9,716 nucleotides of DNA, taken from the NCBI GenBank assembly GCA_025934635.1, contig JAICWX010000324.1, positions 1 to 9,716 on the forward strand, read 5' to 3'. Position numbers and translations under genes: made by a program. The notes beneath the pieces are model-generated. The model was not told the DNA's origin and searched no databases. It saw only the letters and a list, made by a program, of their open reading frames with translations. Source of the stretch: Streptosporangiaceae bacterium. Its GTDB lineage: Bacteria > Actinomycetota > Actinomycetes > Streptosporangiales > Streptosporangiaceae. Of this stretch, positions 5,816-9,716 are shown one piece after another. Each line of letters starts with the position of its first letter. The stretch's first letter is position 1.

Positions 5816-6531
5816 GGGACCGAGGCTAGCCACTGCTCGACGCCGGCGATGTGCACGGTGGCCCAGGACCGGGCCACCTCGGCGTCGTGGGCGGCCAGCG
5901 CGTCCAGGATGGCCCGGTGCTCGGCCAGCGTCCGGGCCAGCGCGCCGGTCTGGGTGAGTCCGCGCCAGACCCGGGCCCGGGTGGTCGGCCCGGACATCGA
6001 CTCGAGCAGCGAGGAGAGCACCGAGTTGCCCGCGCAGGCCACGATCCGGCGGTGGAACTCCAGGTCGTTGGCCACCAGTTCCTCGGCCGCCGGGTCCGGG
6101 CCGAGGCTGTCCAGGAGGGTGCGCAGGCCCTCGCTTTCCTCGGCGGTGATCCGCTCCGCCGCCATCGCGGTGGCGGCCGGCTCGAGGATGCGCCGGACGC
6201 GGAGGAACTCCAGCAGCGTGTCGTCGCGGTGGAAGTCGACGATGAAGCTGAGCGCCTCGAGCAGCAGCCGCGGCTCCAGGCTGGTCACGTAGGTGCCGTC
6301 GCCGCGGCGCACGTCCAGGATGTTGACCAGGGACAGCGCGCGCACCGCCTCGCGCAGCGAGCTGCGCGACAGGCCCAGGTCGGCGGCCAGGTCCGCCTCG
6401 CGCGGCAGCCGGTCGCCGGCCCGCAGCGCGCCGGACGTGATCATGGCCTTGATCTTCTCGATGGCCTCGTCGGTAACCGCCAAGCCGCTGCCCGCCTCGG
6501 AGAGATCCGATGTTTGCCCCGAGTATGACAT
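5812..6531 (-). CDS. GntR-family (FadR subfamily, FCD domain) transcriptional regulator
   Basis: DNA-binding regulator of 239 residues. A winged helix-turn-helix lies at about 20-85, with the family stretch GDRLPREADLAADLGLSRSS (39-58) and the wing at GDGTYV. An all-helical FCD ligand domain follows (about 100-235). The likely metal ligands of the FCD pocket are present: Asp156, His160, His205 and His227, a set common in members that bind carboxylic or sugar acids. The ATG at 6531 has only a poor ribosome site. Its stop overlaps folB by GTGA. It lies across from the SDR-AKR pair, and FadR-type repressors often control uronate, fuconate or related sugar-acid pathways, so control of that pair plus itself is plausible. 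GTATGAC at both starts is weak support. The effector is unknown. Confidence 0.9.
   Translation of the reverse strand: MSYSGQTSDLSEAGSGLAVTDEAIEKIKAMITSGALRAGDRLPREADLAADLGLSRSSLREAVRALSLVNILDVRRGDGTYVTSLEPRLLLEALSFIVDFHRDDTLLEFLRVRRILEPAATAMAAERITAEESEGLRTLLDSLGPDPAAEELVANDLEFHRRIVACAGNSVLSSLLESMSGPTTRARVWRGLTQTGALARTLAEHRAILDALAAHDAEVARSWATVHIAGVEQWLASVP
6523..6529. promoter_or_regulatory. Candidate FadR-type operator over the fadR-like start
   Basis: GTATGAC (plus strand) has the GT-N3-AC core and overlaps the ATG of the regulator gene on the minus strand; the wider TATGACATA is a dyad around one central base. It is identical to the heptamer at the SDR start. Autoregulation would follow if real. 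Confidence 0.3.
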
Positions 6532-6542
6532 AAGCCGGTCCG

Positions 6543-6553
6543 GTCAGGCTGAC
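6543..6553. repeat. Inverted repeat between the fadR-like gene and recQ-like gene
   Basis: GTCAGGCTGAC is a perfect 5-bp dyad around a central G in the 46-bp gap between the divergent fadR-like and recQ-like genes. It could be a protein-binding site acting on either gene. No clear -10/-35 pair was found in this gap for either direction. Confidence 0.3.
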
Positions 6554-6577
6554 GGTGCGCCTGATACCAATAAAGGC

Positions 6578-8716
6578 ATGGCTGCCAGTGACGAGACGAA
6601 GCTGCGGGACGAGGCGGAGGCGTGCCTGCGGGCGCTGGCGGGTGAGCAGGCACGGCTGCGCGAGGACCAGTGGGCGGCGATCAGCGCGCTGGTCGCGGAC
6701 GGCCGCCGGGCGCTGGTGGTGCAGCGGACCGGCTGGGGCAAGTCCGCGGTCTACTTCATCGCCACCGCGCTGCTGCGGGCCCGCGGCGCCGGGCCGACCG
6801 TGATCGTGTCCCCGCTGCTGGCGCTGATGCGCAACCAGGTCGAGGCGGCGCAGCGGGCCGGCATCCGGGCGCGCACGATCAACTCGGCCAACACCACCGA
6901 GTGGGAGTCGCTGTATGCCGAGGTGGCCGCGGGCGAGGCGGACGTGCTGCTGGTCAGCCCCGAGCGGCTGAACAACCCGTCGTTCCGCGACCAGGTGCTG
7001 CCCGAGCTCAGCCGGTCGGCCGGCCTGGTGGTGATCGACGAGGCGCACTGCATCTCCGACTGGGGACACGACTTCCGGCCCGACTACCGGCGGCTCCGCA
7101 CGCTGCTGGGCGAACTGCCCGCGGGCATCCCGGTGCTGGCCACCACCGCGACCGCCAACGCGCGGGTGACCCGCGACGTGGCCGAGCAGCTCGGCACCGG
7201 CGGCCGGGGCGAGACGCTGGTGCTGCGCGGGCCGCTGGACCGGGACTCGCTGCGGCTGGGGGTGGTGACGCTGGCCACCGCGCATCAGCGGCTGGGCTGG
7301 CTGGCGACCCGGCTCGGCGAGCTGCCCGGGTCCGGCATCGTCTACGCGCTGACGGTCGCGGCGGCCGAGGAGACGGCGGCCTTCCTGCGCGAGCAGGGCC
7401 TGACGGTGGCCTCCTACACCGGCCGGGACCAGCCGGAGGACCGGGCCCGGGCCGAGGACGACCTGCTCGCCAACCGGGTCAAGGCGCTGGTCGCCACCAG
7501 CGCCCTCGGCATGGGCTTCGACAAGCCGGACCTCGGCTTCGTCGTGCACCTGGGCGCGCCGCAGTCGCCGGTCGCCTACTACCAGCAGATCGGCCGGGCG
7601 GGGCGGGCGCTCATCGCCGAGCGGGGCGAGAGCGCCGAGGTGATCCTGCTGCCGGGCCGCGAGGACCGGGACATCTGGGCCTACTTCGCCTCGCTCGCCT
7701 TCCCGCCCGAACGGCAGGTCCGGGCCACGCTGGCGGCCCTGGCGGAGGCGGGCCGGCCGCTGTCACCCGCCGCCCTGGAGACCCGCGTCGACCTGTCCCG
7801 GAGCCGGCTGGAGTCCATGCTCAAGGTGCTCGACGTGGACGGCGCCGTGCGCCGGGTCAGCGGCGGCTGGACGGCCACCGGCGAGCCCTGGCACTACGAT
7901 GCCGAGCGTTACCAGCGGGTGGCCGGCGAGCGTGCCCGCGAGCAGCAGGCCATGCTGGACTACCTGGCCACCGACGGGTGCCGGATGGAGTACCTGCGCC
8001 GCGAGCTCGACGACCCGGCCGCCGTGTCCTGCGGGCGCTGCGACAACTGCACCGGGCAGCGGGTCACGGCCGACGTGCCCGAGACGAGCGCGGCGGCGGC
8101 CCGCGAGCGGCTGCTGCGCCCGGGCGTGACGGTCGACCCGCGGCGGATGTGGCCGACCGGGATGAAGGACCTGGGGGTCAGCGCGAGCGGGAAGATCCCG
8201 GCCACGCTGACCGCCGAGCCGGGCCGGGCGCTCGGCCGGCTCACCGACATCGGCTGGGGCGGCATGCTCCGCGCCCTGCTGGCCGAGAACGCCCCGGACC
8301 AGCCGGTGACCGACCCGGTGGTGGCGGCCGCGATCAAGGTGCTCGCCGCCTGGGACTGGGCGCAGCGCCCGGCCGGGATACTGACCCTGCCGTCCCGTAC
8401 CCGGCCGCAGCTGGTGACCAGCCTCGGCCGGCGGCTGGCCGAGGTGGGCCGGCTGCCGTACCTGGGCGCGGTCGGGTACGCGGGCGACGGCCCCGGCCCG
8501 CGCCGGCACAACAGCGCGCAGCGGCTCAGCTCGCTGTGGCAGGCGTTCGAACTGCCGGACGACGTCCGCGACGGCCTCGGCGCCCTGGACGGCCCGGTGC
8601 TCGTGGTCGACGACCGCATCGACACCGGCTGGACGATGACGGTGGCGGCCCGGCTGCTCCGCGGGGCGGGCGCCCCCGCGGTCCTGCCCCTCGTGCTGGC
8701 GGTTACCGCGGGCTAG
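6578..8716 (+). CDS. RecQ-family ATP-dependent DNA helicase with C-terminal phosphoribosyltransferase-like domain
   Basis: Predicted 3'-5' DNA helicase of 712 residues. Helicase motifs in order: LREDQ (27-31, motif 0), QRTGWGKS (49-56, Walker A, with Trp where RecQ usually has Gly), VSPLLALMRNQ (77-87), IDEAHCISDWGHDFRPDY (153-170, DEAH box plus RecQ aromatic loop), ATTATAN (188-194), SALGMGFDKPDL (308-319) and QQIGRAGR (336-343). A RecQ zinc site follows with Cys468, Cys485, Cys488 and Cys491 (CGRCDNC). Residues from about 500 are not canonical RecQ: ILTLPSRTRPQLV (601-613) and VLVVDDRIDTGWTMT (674-688) resemble the hood and the PRPP-binding loop of type I phosphoribosyltransferases. No HRDC domain was recognised. 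The ATG at 6578 is preferred over the open upstream frame because the earlier part is antisense to the fadR-like gene; AAAGG just before is a weak ribosome site. A DNA repair role is likely. Confidence 0.93.
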   Translation: MAASDETKLRDEAEACLRALAGEQARLREDQWAAISALVADGRRALVVQRTGWGKSAVYFIATALLRARGAGPTVIVSPLLALMRNQVEAAQRAGIRARTINSANTTEWESLYAEVAAGEADVLLVSPERLNNPSFRDQVLPELSRSAGLVVIDEAHCISDWGHDFRPDYRRLRTLLGELPAGIPVLATTATANARVTRDVAEQLGTGGRGETLVLRGPLDRDSLRLGVVTLATAHQRLGWLATRLGELPGSGIVYALTVAAAEETAAFLREQGLTVASYTGRDQPEDRARAEDDLLANRVKALVATSALGMGFDKPDLGFVVHLGAPQSPVAYYQQIGRAGRALIAERGESAEVILLPGREDRDIWAYFASLAFPPERQVRATLAALAEAGRPLSPAALETRVDLSRSRLESMLKVLDVDGAVRRVSGGWTATGEPWHYDAERYQRVAGERAREQQAMLDYLATDGCRMEYLRRELDDPAAVSCGRCDNCTGQRVTADVPETSAAAARERLLRPGVTVDPRRMWPTGMKDLGVSASGKIPATLTAEPGRALGRLTDIGWGGMLRALLAENAPDQPVTDPVVAAAIKVLAAWDWAQRPAGILTLPSRTRPQLVTSLGRRLAEVGRLPYLGAVGYAGDGPGPRRHNSAQRLSSLWQAFELPDDVRDGLGALDGPVLVVDDRIDTGWTMTVAARLLRGAGAPAVLPLVLAVTAG

Positions 8717-9048
8717 GCGACGTGCGGCTCGGAGCCGTCCTCGCTGACCATGGGACGGCCCGCGACGGCCCAGCCGGTCATGCCGTCGGCGACGTTGACG
8801 GCATGCAGGCCGGCCCCGGTCAGCGCCTGCGACGCGTACGCCGAGCGGGTGCCGCTGCGGCAGATCACGTACACCTCGCGGTCACTGGGCAGTTCCTCGC
8901 TCCGCGCACCGAGGTCACCGAGCCGGATGTGCACCGCCTCGGGCGCGTGCCCCGCCGTCCACTCGTCGTCTTCGCGCACGTCGAGCAGGAACACCCCGGC
9001 CGGCAGGTCCGCCGAGAGCACTTCAGGCACGGCGACGGGCTGATTCAT
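8713..9048 (-). CDS. Single-domain rhodanese-like sulfurtransferase
   Basis: Small cytosolic protein of 111 residues consisting of one rhodanese domain. Visible are LLDVRE (21-26), the active-site loop CRSGTRS (63-69) with persulfide-forming Cys63, and the C-terminal DGMTGW (88-93). The six-residue loop of CRSGTR is typical of sulfur-transferring GlpE/PspE-like rhodaneses rather than Cdc25-like phosphatases. It would pass sulfur to cyanide, thiols or a protein partner; the partner is not visible. The ATG at 9048 has GGAGGAG (9055-9061) 6 nt upstream, one of the best ribosome sites in the window. It is probably a single-gene unit: it converges on the recQ-like gene, and the two stop codons share the tetranucleotide CTAG (8713-8716). 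No signal peptide is seen. Confidence 0.92.
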   Translation of the reverse strand: MNQPVAVPEVLSADLPAGVFLLDVREDDEWTAGHAPEAVHIRLGDLGARSEELPSDREVYVICRSGTRSAYASQALTGAGLHAVNVADGMTGWAVAGRPMVSEDGSEPHVA

Positions 9049-9103
9049 CTCGGTCTCCTCCAGCAGGCTCGCCTCGCGACCGCCGGTCGCCGGCCGCGAC
9101 GCT

Positions 9104-9109
9104 ACTGTA
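9104..9109 (-). promoter_or_regulatory. Candidate -10 element for the rhodanese gene
   Basis: The minus strand reads TACAGT, 4 of 6 matches to TATAAT, about 55 nt upstream of the rhodanese ATG and downstream of the hairpin at 9123-9162. No convincing -35 was found at the expected distance. Confidence 0.3.
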
Positions 9110-9122
9110 CCCGCCGTCACCA

Positions 9123-9162
9123 GCCCGGGCGGGCCGTGGCCAGGGCCACCGTCCGCCCGGGC
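9123..9162. terminator. Long GC-rich hairpin, probable terminator of the MMPL gene
   Basis: GCCCGGGCGG (9123-9132) pairs perfectly with CCGCCCGGGC (9153-9162). Inside this, GTGGCC pairs with GGCCAC around a tiny loop, separated from the outer stem by one wobble pair, one GC pair and one C-C mismatch. The whole 40 nt can fold into one nearly continuous stem. It lies 62 nt past the MMPL stop in its direction of transcription and before the rhodanese promoter. No U-tract follows, so termination strength is uncertain. Confidence 0.65.
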
Positions 9163-9224
9163 AGGATGGGGACAGGATGAGGTGAAAGCTGACTCGTTCG
9201 GCTGGTGAGAAAAGGTGCGGCGGG

Positions 9225-9716
9225 TCAGCCCTCCGCGGCGGCGGCCACGGCGGGCGCGGGTGCGGTGGCTTCGGCCTCCTCCTTGATCCCGTACCGGGCG
9301 TAGAGGCGGCGCAGCGGCCGCGGCGCCCACCAGTTGGCCTGGCCGAGCAGCCGCATGGTGGCCGGCACCAGCAGCACCCGGATGATGGTGGCGTCCACCA
9401 GCAGCGCCACGATCATGCCCACGCCCATCAGCTTGATGAACGTGATGCCGGAGGCGGAGAACGCGCCGACCACGATGATCAGCAGCAGGGCCAGGCTGGT
9501 GATCACGCCGCCGGTCCGCTGCAGGCCGGCCGCGACCGAGGCGGCGTTGTCGCCGGTCTGGTCGTACCGCTCGCGGATCCGGGACAGCAGGAACACCTCG
9601 TAGTCCATGGACAGGCCGAAGATGATGGCCAGCATCAGGATCGGCATGGTCGGGTCGATGGAGCCGGTCGGGGTGAACTGGAGCAGGCCGGACAGGTGCC
9701 CCCACTGGAAGATCCA
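9225..9716 (-). CDS. MMPL-family (RND superfamily) transporter, C-terminal part, cut by window edge
   Basis: The last 163 residues of an inner-membrane RND-type transporter; the N-terminal part lies beyond the right edge. Three transmembrane helices are visible at about residues 24-43, 69-88 and 94-118 of this fragment. The stretch GLSMDYEVFLLSRIRERY (34-51) carries the Asp-Tyr pair that in MmpL proteins belongs to the proton relay. LMGVGMIVALLVDATIIRVL and GQANWWAPRPLRRLY are the family's C-terminal signature. A short Ala/Pro/Glu-rich cytosolic tail ends the protein. In mycobacteria MmpL proteins export lipids and siderophores; in streptomycetes relatives such as ActII-3 sit near antibiotic clusters. 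The substrate here is unknown. Compared with the usual roughly 700 or more residues, about three quarters is missing from view. Confidence 0.92.
   Translation of the reverse strand, partial: WIFQWGHLSGLLQFTPTGSIDPTMPILMLAIIFGLSMDYEVFLLSRIRERYDQTGDNAASVAAGLQRTGGVITSLALLLIIVVGAFSASGITFIKLMGVGMIVALLVDATIIRVLLVPATMRLLGQANWWAPRPLRRLYARYGIKEEAEATAPAPAVAAAAEG

Noticed and set aside
4046..6292. A single 748-residue plus-strand gene
   Set aside because: Its first 158 residues are an out-of-frame reading of the SDR gene; the real AKR starts at 4520 in the ATGA overlap, and the part after 5464 is antisense to folB and the fadR-like gene.
3711..6531. The SDR as a pteridine reductase partner of FolB
   Set aside because: Its TGGASGIG loop and Asp41 indicate a classical NAD-type SDR; the FolM/PTR1-type Arg in the cofactor loop (TGxxxRxG) is absent.
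6670..9180. An 836-residue plus-strand ORF
   Set aside because: It is a +1-type shadow of the recQ-like gene, rich in Arg/Gly/Ala/Pro with no motif, then continues antisense through the rhodanese gene.
8713..9705. A 330-residue extended rhodanese protein
   Set aside because: The upstream part is an out-of-frame reading of the MMPL gene and crosses the hairpin. The ATG at 9048 has a near-ideal ribosome site and gives the normal rhodanese length.
1..9716. Defence island, CRISPR array, phage or transposon system
   Set aside because: No repeat array, transposase, integrase, tRNA or terminal repeats were seen. The RecQ-PRTase protein stands alone without nuclease or methylase partners.

Overview
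The window is about 70% G+C or more, with strongly G/C-biased third codon positions, frequent GTG starts, tightly packed genes and several families typical of Actinobacteria (a DrrAB-type exporter, an MmpL-like RND protein, a RecQ-PRTase fusion). It looks like chromosomal DNA of a high-GC actinomycete. The genus cannot be fixed from the sequence. I see no rRNA, tRNA, CRISPR array, insertion sequence or phage gene.

Layout. (1) Positions 1-1624, minus strand: a TetR-family repressor followed 5 nt later by an Sfp-type 4'-phosphopantetheinyl transferase (PPTase) that runs off the left edge. (2) Positions 1707-1792: a regulatory island with a candidate rightward promoter and three GTAC-N3-GTAC sites spaced 17-18 bp. 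(3) Positions 1792-3620, plus strand: a two-gene DrrA/DrrB-type ABC exporter joined by an ATGA overlap and closed by a strong hairpin. (4) Positions 3711 to about 5464, plus strand: a short-chain dehydrogenase (SDR) and an aldo/keto reductase (AKR), again joined by ATGA, resembling the two dehydrogenases of non-phosphorylating L-fucose (D-threo-aldose) catabolism. (5) Positions 5459-6531, minus strand: a FadR/GntR regulator overlapping a dihydroneopterin aldolase (folB) by a GTGA. (6) Positions 6578-8716, plus strand: a RecQ-family helicase with a C-terminal phosphoribosyltransferase-like domain. (7) Positions 8713-9048, minus strand: a single-domain rhodanese. (8) Positions 9225-9716, minus strand: the C-terminal part of an MMPL-family transporter that runs off the right edge.

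How the genes work together. The TetR protein probably represses both its own tetR-PPTase operon and the divergent exporter, and its ligand is probably something the exporter removes. The PPTase activates carrier proteins, so the unit may link export to polyketide or nonribosomal peptide synthesis; that link is inferred. The FadR protein is a reasonable regulator of the SDR-AKR pair and of itself. The same GTATGAC heptamer lies over both start codons, which fits this but may be chance. The RecQ, rhodanese and MMPL genes appear functionally unrelated to each other.

Most worth checking: the three-site operator; the AKR gene, which has no stop codon where its family ends and stays open through the whole of folB and most of the fadR gene; the RecQ-PRTase fusion; and folB coupled to a sugar-type regulator. 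I did not find a clearly new multi-gene system.
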